64,000 nt of DNA from Gallibacterium genomosp. 1 (GCF_000771875.1 NZ_JPXX01000018.1:1-64000), one strand, 5' to 3'. Numbered from the stretch's first letter, positions 31,068-40,904 are shown. The notes: generated by a model from the sequence alone, not told the origin. Program-made: numbers and translations.

Positions 31068-34000
31068 ATGTTCGATTCAGGAGTCGAAACTGTAAAAGAA
31101 ACAGTGCTTTCACTAAAAGAAAAAATTACTGGAATAGATTTTAATTCAATCAAAGATAAAGTGATTTCATTAAAAAACACTGTTTCGACCATTGATTTTA
31201 ATCTAGTAAAAGAAGATATATCCTCTTTAAAAAGTAATGCTTTATCCATCGCTGCATCAGATTTTAAAAATAAACCGGTGTTATTCAAAGACTCTTTAGA
31301 CTTACTTACTGATGCTACAAATACACTCAGAAAGATTACCAATCAAATGTCATCAATTAGCGAAATTTCTAATAAGTCATTAGATTTGCTGGATTCTCTT
31401 TTTGAGGCTGCCAAAGATATTGTAAACATTGCCTATTCAAAAGGTGGTGTCGAAATTACTAAGTCTGCGACAGAATTAGCGGCAAAAGCGGCATTAATTG
31501 TTGATAAAAGTATCATATTAGCAAATAAAGATAATACAATTAGTGAAGCTGTTTATCATTCTATTAACAACTCATTACAAAATATTCAAAAAACAGCTAT
31601 CAATATTGCTACACATTCACATAATGAAGATAAAGCTGAAATTGCTAAAGCCTCTTTTGAGCTGTTATCTCAAGTTAGTGATGTTATCAGTAATGCCTTA
31701 AAAAACTCAGGTGATATAGGTATCGAATCACAACTCTTAGCCGATATTAATCAGTTTTCTCATTCTATTTTGAACACAGCTAAAACAGTTACTGATATAG
31801 CTACTATGGATATGAATGATAAAACCTCAATCGCTAAAAATAGCATTTCATTAATAGCCAATGTGAATGATGTTATTTCCGATATTCTAGTAATGACGGA
31901 TAAAGACACCGAATTATTAAATGCAATTCATAATGTTACTGCTAAAAATCTACAGAATATAGAAGAAAGTGCTGTCAATCTTGCAAATGCTGATGTGCTG
32001 TCTCAAGAAGGAAAAGTGAGTATTGCCATTAACTCTTTAACATTAATATCGCAAACCAACAAAATTGTCGCTCAAGTGCTAAATGAAGCTAATTTAAGCA
32101 CCTCAAAAACCCAGTTTGTTGGTGAATTAACAGATGTATTATTAAATACAGCAAAAAGTATTACATTGTTAGCCACTGGCAATAATTCAACGCCGTTAGG
32201 AAAGGAACAACTTGCCGTTGCATCAACAAATCTTATTGGCAATGTGAATGATCTTATTCAATCTATTACAAACTTTAACGGTAAAGAGGATATTGGTAAC
32301 GCCTTACATAGTGCAGTTGATGGGCAATTATCTCAAATCAAACAGCTTGCTATTGCATTATCAAATAGTGATCTTGATTCTTCTCAAGGTAAAACTGCGA
32401 TAGCCATTACTTCTTTCGGGCTGATTGCACAAGCAAATAATATTATCAATAAATTCTTGGATAATATGAGTTTAAGTACTAATGTGAGTAAATCGGTTCA
32501 TAGTTTGACTAATTCAGTGCTAGATGCAGCAAAAATTCTCACAAACGTAGTACAAGTAGATGCTAATAACAATCAAGGAAAGGTCGTGATTGCCAATAGT
32601 TCATTAGAACTTTCTAAAACAGCAAGTGATATTGTGTCTACTGTGTTAAAAAGCACATCTATTTCAACACAACATATTGATATAATTCATAATGCAGTAA
32701 ATAAAACATTAACAGAAATGAAAGATAGTGCGGTAGCAATAGCACTTGCTTCATCTGAAAATAATAGCGCTGAAATTGCAACGCATTCATTAAGTCTGTT
32801 ATCCGATGCAAGTAATATGTTGAAAGATATTATGCAAGGAATGAGCCCTAATAATGTCATTGCTCCGAAAACATTAGAATTATTTAACTCACTATTTGCA
32901 ACAGCTCAAAATATCGTTCAATTAGCTGACGCAAAATCTTCAGAAAACATTGCTAAAGCCAGTGTTGATTTGGTGCAAAGTGCAACGATTATCCTCAATA
33001 ACGTATTAACGTTGGCTAATGTTGATTCCTCTTTAAGTAAAGCTTTTCATCAATCGTTTTCGGCTTCTGTTTCTCAAATTAAAGAGGTGGCAGCCCAATT
33101 GGCTAGCGCATCTTCAGCCGCTGATAAAGCTGAAATTGCCAAACTCTCTTTTGATTTTATTAGTCAAGTAAGCGATTTAGCGACCAACACCTTAACAACA
33201 GCTAATACCGGATTAGATACAACACTACTGAATAACGTTAACGGTCTTTCTCATTCCGTCTTAAATGCAGCAAAATCAGTAACCGATATTATTGTGAGTG
33301 ATAATCCGGCAGCTACCGCCAGTTTATCCGTTTCTTTGGTGAATGATGCCAATGAAATTGTTTCAAATATCTTAACCTTATCCGGAAAACAAAATACACT
33401 CTCCACGGCAGTACACGATGTAACCGCTAAACATTTGGCACCGATTGAGAAAATAGCAATTAACCTCGCCAATGCCGATAATTCAAGCAGCGATGGAAAA
33501 GTTGCTATTGCGTTAAACTCATTAACATTGATTGCACAAAGTAACCATTTAATTGAAGAAGTATTAAAAGAGGCTAAATTAGATAATGCGAAGAGCGCCT
33601 TTGCTCACAATTTAACGGATTTAGTATTAGATACCGCCAAAACAATCACGGCATTAGCATCAGCGGATACCAGTAAAGTAGACGGCAAGCAGCAGATTGC
33701 CTCTGCCTCAACACATTTAGTCGGACAAATTAATGAGATTGTCAAATCAATCACGACAATAACCAATTCAGAAACGAAAGTCGGCAATGCCGCATATCAA
33801 GCGTTAAAAACACATTTAGAGCAGGTAGAAACAATTGCGGTTAAACTTGCCGCCGCCAATGCATCAACAGCGGAAGGCAGAACAGAAATTGCGATTGAAT
33901 CTTTCAATTTAATCGCAAAAACCAATGGCATAATGACCGATTTCCTAAATCAAATCGGCATAAAAGAAGAGTTAACCAAGCCAATCCACGGTTTATCCAA

Positions 34001-37000
34001 CTCTATTTTAGATACCGCCAAAACCTTAACCAATGTGGTACAAATCGATCCAACAACAGATAAAGGTAAACTCTCGATTGCAGACAGTTCATTTGAATTG
34101 GCAAAATCTGCTAACCAAATTGTTTCCTATATTATGGATTTATCCGGCTGCTCAAGTGAACTAAGCCATAATATTGCGAATACGGCTCATCAAATCTTGT
34201 CTATATCCCAAGACAGACTATTAAGCATTGGAAATAATATTTCTGCATTGGCAAATGCCGATAAACTCACAAAAGAAGGCGTGAAAATTATTGTAGACAG
34301 TTCATTTGCCATCACCAGCGATGTAAATGGCTTTATCACTGATGTGGTGAAAACAGTAGGCAAAGACGGCAATCCTAAAGTGGGTTCAGCCCTGTCGTTA
34401 TCCAATTCGATTATTGATATGGGGCATTCTATTGCAAACTTAATCCAATCGGATGTTAATACAAGTAGCGGAAAAGCGGCTATTGCTGAAGGCTCAATTA
34501 AATTAATTGGCAATATTAATGGCTTAGTCAGTGATGTGTTAAGCCTTTCTAATGCCTCTACCGCCGTTTCTGAAGCAATAAGCTCTTCAGCTGGAGGAAT
34601 TTTAACCAATTTAGCCTCTTTAATTGGCTCATCAATTAAACTTCATAATTGGTCTAGTATGAGTCAAGCGGATCAAATTGCGGTAGGGTTTGATATTGGA
34701 TTAAAAGCGGTAAGCACGATTGCAACTGGCGTTGGCACAACAGCACAATCCATTGCAAAAATAATTGGTACTACTACGATGTTGCCACAAATTGGTGCTG
34801 CTGTATCAGGAATCGCTCTGGCAGCAAGTCCGTTAGAGATAAAAGGCTTAGTTGACGAACATAAATATGTAAAACAAATTGATTCTCTTGCATCAGAAAC
34901 AAAAACTTATGGTTATCAAGGTGATGAATTATTAGCCAGCCTTTTAAATGAAAAATTTGCACTTAATACCGCATATACCGCTACAGACATTGCTTTAAAT
35001 TTAGCAACTACAGCGATCTCTGTGGCAGCAACAGCAAGTGTCATTGGTGCACCAATTGCGGCCATTGCAGGTGTAGTGAGAGGAGCTATCGGCGGTATTA
35101 TGTCGGCGATCAAACAACCAGCATTGGAACATATTGCTAAACGTTATGTCGATCAAATTGAAAAGTATGGTGATATTCAAAAATACTTTGATCAAAATAC
35201 TGAAGCAACATTAAATAAATTCTATGCGAGTCAGGAAGTCATTCAATCATTTAAGCAATTACAGAAATTATATAATGTTGACAACATTATCACCCTTGAT
35301 GGCGTTGCCAGCTCAGACAGTGCGATAGAATTAGCCGCCATTACTAAATTGGTTGATCAAATGAATAAAGCAAATAATTATGCTCAACTTATTCGTAACG
35401 GTGAAATAGATAAAGCGCTTAGCGCTCAATATTTGAGTATGGACGCTAAAACTGGCATATTAGAAATTACTGCTCCCGGCAACTCATTAATAAAATTTAA
35501 TAGTCCTTTGTTTGCACCGGGTGTTGAAGAAGCTCGTAGAAAAGCGGTTGGCAAAAATAATTTCTATACGGATCTTATTATTAACGGTCCAAATGAACAT
35601 ACTATTAATGACGGCGCAGGTAATAATATTTTTATTTCTAATGATAAATATGCCTCCGTTTTATATGATGAAAATGGAAAATTATTGAAGCATATTAATC
35701 TCAATATCAATGCTGGCGATGGAAATGATACTTATATTGCTGATAACGGACATTCTCTATTTAATGGAGGTAATGGAACAGATAGTGTAAGTTATAATAA
35801 TGAACATATTCACGGCATTGTTGTTCATGGGCGAGACTCCGGTACTTATTCTGTAACAAAACATATTGCTGATGCAGAAGTAACTGTTGAAAATATTAAA
35901 GTGAAAAATCATCAATACGGTAAACGACAAGAACGAGTTGAGTATAGAGAGTTACATATTGAAACAAAATCTTATGATGCAAGCGATATGCTTTACAACG
36001 TCGAAGTTATCAGTGCCAGTGACTATGATGATGTTATGTATGGTAGTAAAGGTAATGATTACTTCCTTGCACAAAATGGTAATGATCTTGTTTATGGTAA
36101 AGAGGGTGATGACATTATTTTCGGTGGTGCTGGTGATGATAAACTTTATGGAGAAACCGGTAACGACACCTTAAATGGCGGTTTAGGCAAAGATTTAATT
36201 TATGGTGGCGATGGAAATGATACCATTATTCAAGATGATGCCCTTAGTTCCGACACTATCTTCGGCGATGAAGGGATTGATACATTAGATCTTCGTCATT
36301 TAGTGATTAATGATGAAGGACTCGGTGTTGTTGCTGATCTCCAGTCCGAGAAGCTTTATAAAGGAACCATCTTTGATCATATCTATGATATAGAGAATAT
36401 TATAGGTACATCAGGAAATGATAACCTTATTGGAAATCATAAAGATAATATCTTAATCGGTAATGATGGTGATGATATTTTAGAAGGCTATAGCGGTAAT
36501 GATGTACTTGCCGGAGGAAGTGGCATAAATAAACTTTATGGCGGACAGGGAGCAGATATTTATCTCTTATCCACCAACGCCACAAATTATATCTTCGATC
36601 TGACAAAAAATAATTTAGCAAAATTAGAGAATTCAGAAGATCTTAACCTTCAATTCACTAAAGATAGCGATGACAATGTTACCTTATCTTTCAACAAAGA
36701 TGGCAATACTATCGGTAAAACCATTATAGAAAAATCGAGCCAATTTGGCACATTCTCAATAGGTGATGGATATTACTTAGATCTTAATGATGGCAAATTT
36801 AAGTATATTTTATCCGGAGAAAGCTCCAATGCCGATTTAGCTCAAAATACATTACATTTTAATAAAGGTGAAGAACTTCAAGTTCATGCTGCTGCCAAGG
36901 ATAACCAAATTATATTAGATCACGAACATCAGCATTACATTAATATTTATAGTAATACGCAGACTAATATTAAAGGCTTTGAAGTTGGTAAAGATAAGCT

Positions 37001-37184
37001 ACAATTATCACTGCTCAGCAACAATTTAAGCTCAGACACCACATTAAGGTTCAGTGGTTATGATGTTGAAGGAGGAGATGTTAATATTACTTCCGGCAAT
37101 ACCTATATTACGTTGTCCGGTGTGGGGCATACAGATTATGCGAGCAAAACATTTAATGAACTGGTCACTATGTATCTTGTTTAA
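31068..37184 (+). CDS. gtxA: Large RTX cytolysin with repetitive N-terminus (GtxA-like)
   Basis: 2038-residue secreted toxin. Layout: residues 1-93, short repeats (GIDFNSIKDKVISLK, TIDFNLVKEDISSLK); 94-about 1190, helical Ser/Ala/Asn-rich repeats in two long tandem copies; about 1195-1350, hydrophobic pore-forming helices; about 1480-1630, acylation region (GKNNFYTDL, VEYREL); about 1660-1745 and 1780-1831, Ca-binding GGxGxDxux nonapeptides; then the secretion tail. Only the last 850 residues resemble HlyA/Apx. This domain order is what I remember for Gallibacterium anatis GtxA. There is no Sec signal, so type I secretion is expected, but no RTX transporter genes are in the window. Confidence 0.9.
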   Translation: MFDSGVETVKETVLSLKEKITGIDFNSIKDKVISLKNTVSTIDFNLVKEDISSLKSNALSIAASDFKNKPVLFKDSLDLLTDATNTLRKITNQMSSISEISNKSLDLLDSLFEAAKDIVNIAYSKGGVEITKSATELAAKAALIVDKSIILANKDNTISEAVYHSINNSLQNIQKTAINIATHSHNEDKAEIAKASFELLSQVSDVISNALKNSGDIGIESQLLADINQFSHSILNTAKTVTDIATMDMNDKTSIAKNSISLIANVNDVISDILVMTDKDTELLNAIHNVTAKNLQNIEESAVNLANADVLSQEGKVSIAINSLTLISQTNKIVAQVLNEANLSTSKTQFVGELTDVLLNTAKSITLLATGNNSTPLGKEQLAVASTNLIGNVNDLIQSITNFNGKEDIGNALHSAVDGQLSQIKQLAIALSNSDLDSSQGKTAIAITSFGLIAQANNIINKFLDNMSLSTNVSKSVHSLTNSVLDAAKILTNVVQVDANNNQGKVVIANSSLELSKTASDIVSTVLKSTSISTQHIDIIHNAVNKTLTEMKDSAVAIALASSENNSAEIATHSLSLLSDASNMLKDIMQGMSPNNVIAPKTLELFNSLFATAQNIVQLADAKSSENIAKASVDLVQSATIILNNVLTLANVDSSLSKAFHQSFSASVSQIKEVAAQLASASSAADKAEIAKLSFDFISQVSDLATNTLTTANTGLDTTLLNNVNGLSHSVLNAAKSVTDIIVSDNPAATASLSVSLVNDANEIVSNILTLSGKQNTLSTAVHDVTAKHLAPIEKIAINLANADNSSSDGKVAIALNSLTLIAQSNHLIEEVLKEAKLDNAKSAFAHNLTDLVLDTAKTITALASADTSKVDGKQQIASASTHLVGQINEIVKSITTITNSETKVGNAAYQALKTHLEQVETIAVKLAAANASTAEGRTEIAIESFNLIAKTNGIMTDFLNQIGIKEELTKPIHGLSNSILDTAKTLTNVVQIDPTTDKGKLSIADSSFELAKSANQIVSYIMDLSGCSSELSHNIANTAHQILSISQDRLLSIGNNISALANADKLTKEGVKIIVDSSFAITSDVNGFITDVVKTVGKDGNPKVGSALSLSNSIIDMGHSIANLIQSDVNTSSGKAAIAEGSIKLIGNINGLVSDVLSLSNASTAVSEAISSSAGGILTNLASLIGSSIKLHNWSSMSQADQIAVGFDIGLKAVSTIATGVGTTAQSIAKIIGTTTMLPQIGAAVSGIALAASPLEIKGLVDEHKYVKQIDSLASETKTYGYQGDELLASLLNEKFALNTAYTATDIALNLATTAISVAATASVIGAPIAAIAGVVRGAIGGIMSAIKQPALEHIAKRYVDQIEKYGDIQKYFDQNTEATLNKFYASQEVIQSFKQLQKLYNVDNIITLDGVASSDSAIELAAITKLVDQMNKANNYAQLIRNGEIDKALSAQYLSMDAKTGILEITAPGNSLIKFNSPLFAPGVEEARRKAVGKNNFYTDLIINGPNEHTINDGAGNNIFISNDKYASVLYDENGKLLKHINLNINAGDGNDTYIADNGHSLFNGGNGTDSVSYNNEHIHGIVVHGRDSGTYSVTKHIADAEVTVENIKVKNHQYGKRQERVEYRELHIETKSYDASDMLYNVEVISASDYDDVMYGSKGNDYFLAQNGNDLVYGKEGDDIIFGGAGDDKLYGETGNDTLNGGLGKDLIYGGDGNDTIIQDDALSSDTIFGDEGIDTLDLRHLVINDEGLGVVADLQSEKLYKGTIFDHIYDIENIIGTSGNDNLIGNHKDNILIGNDGDDILEGYSGNDVLAGGSGINKLYGGQGADIYLLSTNATNYIFDLTKNNLAKLENSEDLNLQFTKDSDDNVTLSFNKDGNTIGKTIIEKSSQFGTFSIGDGYYLDLNDGKFKYILSGESSNADLAQNTLHFNKGEELQVHAAAKDNQIILDHEHQHYINIYSNTQTNIKGFEVGKDKLQLSLLSNNLSSDTTLRFSGYDVEGGDVNITSGNTYITLSGVGHTDYASKTFNELVTMYLV
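31347..32840 (+). repeat. RTX N-terminal tandem repeat, copy A (residues 94-591)
   Basis: Protein-level repeat: landmarks here recur in copy B at a steady offset of 496-498 residues. Examples are M94 versus M592 and ILTNVVQV at residue 493 (Asn) versus TLTNVVQI at 989. The copies are diverged in DNA. Each contains shorter helical sub-repeats of roughly 60 residues with a recurring L(N/D)-x-AK-x-(V/I/L)T pattern. Confidence 0.8.
32841..34358 (+). repeat. RTX N-terminal tandem repeat, copy B (residues 592-about 1097)
   Basis: Second copy of the long repeat, starting MSPNNVIAPKTLELFNSLF against MSSISEISNKSLDLLDSLF in copy A, and ending near GFITDVVKTVG against ASNMLKDIMQG. A further partial sub-repeat follows (SNSIIDMGHSIANLIQ) before the hydrophobic domain. 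Confidence 0.8.
36043..36560 (+). repeat. RTX calcium-binding nonapeptide repeats
   Basis: Two blocks of GGxGxDxux repeats at residues about 1660-1745 (for example GGAGDDKLYGETGNDTL) and 1780-1831 (GTSGNDNLIG, GNDGDDILEG, YSGNDVLAGG), separated by a 35-residue stretch. They form the calcium-bound beta roll typical of RTX proteins. Confidence 0.92.
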
Positions 37185-37189
37185 TTATT

Positions 37190-37681
37190 ATGGATAACTT
37201 CTCAACTTTAGGAAAAGTAATGTGGCTGTGGAGCCATTCGGCTCTACATCGTCGCTGGCCAATTGAATCAGCGATACATTACATTATTCCTGCAATAGAA
37301 AAAGCGCAATGTAGACTGCTGGTCAATGAGGAAGGAATGCCTATCGGCTATGCCAGTTGGGCGTGGTTAAGTGCGGAAGCTGAAAAACGCTATATCTTAG
37401 ATCCTAACTCATTACGCTACCAAGATTGGCAAAGTGGAGAGCGACTATGGTTTATTGACTTCATCGCGCCATTCAGTTTTCGTGATACGATTAAATTACG
37501 CCGATTAATGGGGAAAATTCACGGCAACAGCTATCTTGCCCGCTCAATACGTTTGCGAAAAAACAATAAAGCAGAGGTATTCGAACATATAGGCGGAAGT
37601 GTTGATATAAATGAAAGCAGAAGGATGAAAGAAGCTTTTTATCAGGAAATCAAGACTGCTTTTATGGAAGAAAATTCATAA
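37190..37681 (+). CDS. gtxC: RTX toxin-activating lysine acyltransferase (GtxC/HlyC-like)
   Basis: 163-residue homologue of HlyC, which attaches fatty acids to internal lysines of the protoxin in the cytoplasm. The catalytic pair is visible: His20 in SALHRRWP and Asp90 in WFIDFIAPF, matching HlyC His23 and Asp92. It begins 5 bp after the toxin stop with no clear ribosome site, so expression probably depends on translation of the toxin gene. In classical RTX operons the activator gene comes first; here it is second. Confidence 0.93.
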   Translation: MDNFSTLGKVMWLWSHSALHRRWPIESAIHYIIPAIEKAQCRLLVNEEGMPIGYASWAWLSAEAEKRYILDPNSLRYQDWQSGERLWFIDFIAPFSFRDTIKLRRLMGKIHGNSYLARSIRLRKNNKAEVFEHIGGSVDINESRRMKEAFYQEIKTAFMEENS

Positions 37682-37693
37682 CCACTTGATAGT

Positions 37694-37731
37694 AAAAGAC
37701 TAATTTGCCATTTAGCAAATTAGTCTTTTTT
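37694..37731. terminator. Bidirectional terminator between gtxC and uxuA
   Basis: A 15-bp perfect stem (37694-37708 with 37715-37729) with six-base loop; TTTTTT follows on the plus strand and TTTT on the minus strand. It ends both convergent units. Confidence 0.9.
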
Positions 37732-37751
37732 CATATTAATAAAAAATAATG

Positions 37752-38936
37752 TTATTTTTGAAAATAAACTTTCTTCAATGCCAATTCTAATCCTCTAAAT
37801 TCCGCTAAACCGCGCAACCGCCCAATTGCAGAATAACCTGGGTTTGTTTTCTTTTTCAGATCATCCAACATTTGATGACCGTGATCTGGTCGCATCGGAA
37901 TTAGACGTTTTTCACCATTATCCAAACGGCGATATTCTTCATCTAATAATGCTTTTACCACATTAAACATATCGACATCGCCCTCTAAATGCGCCGCCTC
38001 GTGGAAGCTCAAAGGATTCTCTTCACGACAAGTTGAACGCAAATGAGCAAAATAAATACGATCAGCAAATTGTTTCGTCATTTTGACAAGATCATTATCA
38101 GAACGTACCCCATAAGAACCGGTACACATTGTAAAGCCGTTCGCTTGAAGAGGTTCAGTTTCCACAAACCACTGCATATCTTCTATGGTTGATACAATAC
38201 GAGGCAAACCTAAAATCGGGCGTGGCGGATCATCCGGATGGATCGCCAGTTTAATACCAACTTCCTGCGCAACTGGAACCACCTCGTGCAAGAAATAAGC
38301 TAAATGGGTACGGAATTTCTCCGGAGAAATCGCTTTATAGCGATCCAATTGCGCCTGAAATTCCTCTAATGTATACCCCTCTTCTGCCCCCGGTAATCCG
38401 GCAATAATATTACGGGTAAGTTGCTCAATCTCCTCTTTTGACATCTTGTCATAATAGGCTTTTGCCGCTTGACGTTCCTGTTCAGTATAAACTGCTTCTG
38501 CTCCCGGTCTTTTTAAGATATATAATTCAAACGCAGCAAATGCAATTTGATCAAAACGAAGTGCTTTAGAACCATCTGGCAATTGGTATGCCAAATCTGT
38601 ACGAGTCCAATCCAAAACAGGCATAAAATTGTAACAAACCGTATCAATACCGCATTGTGCTAAATTACGCAAAGTCTGCTTATAATTTTCAATCCACTGT
38701 TTATAATTGCCTGTCTGGGTCTTAATTTCCTCGTGTACAGGTACACTTTCCACCACAGACCAAGTCAATCCTGCCTGTTCAATTAACTGTTTACGCTGAT
38801 TGATTTCATTAATATCCCAAATTTGACCGTTTGGAATATGATGTAATGCTGTCACAACACCAGTTGCTCCAGCTTGTCTGATATCCGCTAATGATACAGG
38901 ATCGTTAGGACCGTACCAACGCCAAGTTTGTTCCAT
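37752..38936 (-). CDS. uxuA: Mannonate dehydratase
   Basis: 394-residue enzyme converting D-mannonate to 2-keto-3-deoxygluconate. Family markers: [26 protein letters not shown] at the N-terminus, [43 protein letters not shown] and [11 protein letters not shown] with metal-binding His/Asp. The gene has normal local codon use, in contrast to the AT-rich genes to its right. It follows the regulator gene by 24 bp and is transcribed with it. Confidence 0.96.
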   Translation of the reverse strand: MEQTWRWYGPNDPVSLADIRQAGATGVVTALHHIPNGQIWDINEINQRKQLIEQAGLTWSVVESVPVHEEIKTQTGNYKQWIENYKQTLRNLAQCGIDTVCYNFMPVLDWTRTDLAYQLPDGSKALRFDQIAFAAFELYILKRPGAEAVYTEQERQAAKAYYDKMSKEEIEQLTRNIIAGLPGAEEGYTLEEFQAQLDRYKAISPEKFRTHLAYFLHEVVPVAQEVGIKLAIHPDDPPRPILGLPRIVSTIEDMQWFVETEPLQANGFTMCTGSYGVRSDNDLVKMTKQFADRIYFAHLRSTCREENPLSFHEAAHLEGDVDMFNVVKALLDEEYRRLDNGEKRLIPMRPDHGHQMLDDLKKKTNPGYSAIGRLRGLAEFRGLELALKKVYFQK

Positions 38937-38960
38937 AAGGACTCCTTTTAAATTAAAATA

Positions 38961-39713
38961 TTACGTTTTTATACCCATCGGTGCTACATTAAATAAATAT
39001 CCATCAAAATTAGGATCCTCTACATCAGAAAGTTCAAACAATTTCTGTTTTACATTTTCTAAATGCTGCCACATTGCCTGTCTAGCAAGAAGACCATTCT
39101 TTTTTTGAATACTTACAAATATTTCATGATGATCTTTCAACCATAAATGATGATAATTTTTTTCTAAAATATGAGTATGCAATTGCGCCCACATAGCACT
39201 ATTAAAACGATATTCCCATAACTGTTCTTGAAACTTTATTAATACATCGTTTTGCGTTATTTCAGCCAATGCTAAATGAAAATTTCTATCTGCCGTATAG
39301 TCATCTATATTTTTAGATAACATTGCCTTTTCTTCTGTTAAAATTTCTTTAAGATTTTGAATATCTCTTTTAGTTGCCACATGAGCTGCAAATTCAGCGA
39401 CACTACTTTCCACTAATTGTCTAGCCTGTAATAATTCAAAGGGTCCCACATCTGGTAACACAAACCTATCATCTCCCTTGATATTACTAGGTGTATTTAT
39501 TACATAAACCCCCGAACCTTTCTTAACTTCTACTAATTTTTCAACTTCTAGCATCACAATAGCTTCTCTAACTATTGTTCGACTAATACCAAGCCTTTCG
39601 GAAATTTCTCTTTCTGTTGGTAATTTATCACCTATTTTATACACACCTTGAGAAATCTCTTTTTTAAGTAACTCTCCAACTTTACTATATGTTCTATTGA
39701 TAATGGTATACAT
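38961..39713 (-). CDS. uxuR: FadR/GntR-family regulator (UxuR-like)
   Basis: 250-residue regulator with an N-terminal winged helix (KIGDKLPTEREISERLGISRTIVREAIVMLE) and a helical FCD effector domain (ARQLVESSVAEFAAHVA, then AEITQNDVLIKF). Context with uxuA and UxuR-type boxes supports a hexuronate repressor. ATG at 39713 follows GGAGG directly; the longer frame to 39737 includes that ribosome site. AT-rich codon use groups it with the TRAP genes. Symbol is by homology and context. Confidence 0.85.
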   Translation of the reverse strand: MYTIINRTYSKVGELLKKEISQGVYKIGDKLPTEREISERLGISRTIVREAIVMLEVEKLVEVKKGSGVYVINTPSNIKGDDRFVLPDVGPFELLQARQLVESSVAEFAAHVATKRDIQNLKEILTEEKAMLSKNIDDYTADRNFHLALAEITQNDVLIKFQEQLWEYRFNSAMWAQLHTHILEKNYHHLWLKDHHEIFVSIQKKNGLLARQAMWQHLENVKQKLFELSDVEDPNFDGYLFNVAPMGIKT

Positions 39714-39722
39714 AAAACCTCC

Positions 39723-39740
39723 ATTTTGGAATACCAAAAT
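39723..39740. promoter_or_regulatory. UxuR/ExuR-type operator 1
   Basis: ATTTTGGAATACCAAAAT matches the E. coli ExuR/UxuR pattern TTGGTATACCAA with a palindromic TTTTGG/CCAAAA. It abuts the regulator ribosome site, fitting autoregulation. Confidence 0.75.
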
Positions 39741-39748
39741 ATTAAAAA

Positions 39749-39764
39749 TAAGATCTAGATCACA
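39749..39764 (-). promoter_or_regulatory. CRP-like site in the uxuR-adh intergenic region
   Basis: On the minus strand TGTGATCTAGATCTTA has one perfect CRP half-site and a partial second half. It lies between the two operators, as expected for a catabolite-controlled sugar acid regulon. Confidence 0.4.
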
Positions 39765-39773
39765 AATTCAAAA

Positions 39774-39789
39774 TTTTGGCATACCAATG
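39774..39789. promoter_or_regulatory. UxuR/ExuR-type operator 2
   Basis: TTTTGGCATACCAATG contains TTGGcATaCCAA, the same pattern as operator 1, 51 bp away. It is about 90 bp before the dehydrogenase start, so the two boxes probably control both divergent arms. Confidence 0.7.
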
Positions 39790-39875
39790 TGAATAATATT
39801 AGATTAATATTTAGCGTATCACTTGGACAAATTACTGTCGAACTATTTTTCTTAAATAAATTAAGGTGAACTATA

Positions 39876-40904
39876 ATGAAACAATTTATCAAAGCAGTAA
39901 AATTAGACAAACCAAATCAGGTATCCATACAAAATACACAATTTCCAATAAAAAACAAAAATGAAGTCTTAATTAAGGTTGAATCTGTTGGTATTTGTGG
40001 CTCTGATATAGGTGCTTATAGAGGAACCAATCCATTAGTTACATACCCTAGAATTTTAGGACACGAAGTTGTTGGCCGCATTATAGAACCAGGTATAGGA
40101 ATGCCATCAAATATAAAAATTGGAGATCGTGTCATAGTAGATCCTTATATTTATTGTGGGAGTTGCTATCCTTGTTCAATAGGTAGAACTAATTGTTGTT
40201 CCAATCTTAAAGTTATTGGTGTACATATAGATGGAGGTATGCAAGAAATAATTTCTCATCCAGCACACCTTATAACAAAAGTACCTGAGAATATCCCTAT
40301 TAACTTATTACCCTTAGCAGAACCTCTTACAATAGCTTTACATGCAATCCATAGAACAAAAGTAAAACAAGGAGAATTTGTCACCATTATAGGTGCTGGA
40401 GCAATAGGATTGATGGCAGCTTTAATAAGCAAATTATATGGAGCAACTCCTATATTAATAGATATCTTAGATAAAAGATTAGAATATGCAAAGTCTCTTG
40501 GTATTACATATACTATAAATTCGCTAAAAGAAGAACCTCAAGAAAAAATTAATAAAATTACTGATTCTCTCTTATCCCAAGTAGTTATTGAAGCTTCTGG
40601 TGCCAATGAATCTATTCAAAACACATTAAAGTATGCTTCTTTTGCAGGAAGAATAGCTTTGACCGGTTGGCCTAAAAAAGAAACTCTATTACCAACAAAC
40701 ATCATTACTTTTAAAGAATTAGATATTTATGGTTCAAGAACAAGCAAGGGGGAATTCGAAGAAGCTCTTAATATTATTTCATCTGGAAAATTTGATGCTA
40801 AAGATATTGTCACTAAAACTATTTCATTTGATGAAATTCCTGAATACATAAGGAAGTTATCGAATGAACCAGATAATTATCTAAAAATAAATGCTGTACT
40901 GTAA
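39876..40904 (+). CDS. Zinc-dependent alcohol/polyol dehydrogenase (possible L-galactonate 5-dehydrogenase)
   Basis: 342-residue medium-chain dehydrogenase. Catalytic zinc ligands: Cys in GICGSD and GHEVVG; structural zinc Cys cluster CGSCYPCSIGRTNCC; NAD site GAGAIGLMAALI. Next to uxuA and a TRAP transporter it likely oxidises an imported aldonate to a ketouronate, as LgoD does with L-galactonate; the substrate is inference. Codon use is unusually rich in AGA, ATA and other A/T-ending codons compared with uxuA and the SDR gene, pointing to separate ancestry. Confidence 0.85.
   Translation: MKQFIKAVKLDKPNQVSIQNTQFPIKNKNEVLIKVESVGICGSDIGAYRGTNPLVTYPRILGHEVVGRIIEPGIGMPSNIKIGDRVIVDPYIYCGSCYPCSIGRTNCCSNLKVIGVHIDGGMQEIISHPAHLITKVPENIPINLLPLAEPLTIALHAIHRTKVKQGEFVTIIGAGAIGLMAALISKLYGATPILIDILDKRLEYAKSLGITYTINSLKEEPQEKINKITDSLLSQVVIEASGANESIQNTLKYASFAGRIALTGWPKKETLLPTNIITFKELDIYGSRTSKGEFEEALNIISSGKFDAKDIVTKTISFDEIPEYIRKLSNEPDNYLKINAVL

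Noticed and set aside
34190-34609. 139-codon minus-strand frame inside the RTX gene, with several smaller ones nearby
   Set aside because: Low-complexity shadow of the repetitive toxin sequence, no start signals.
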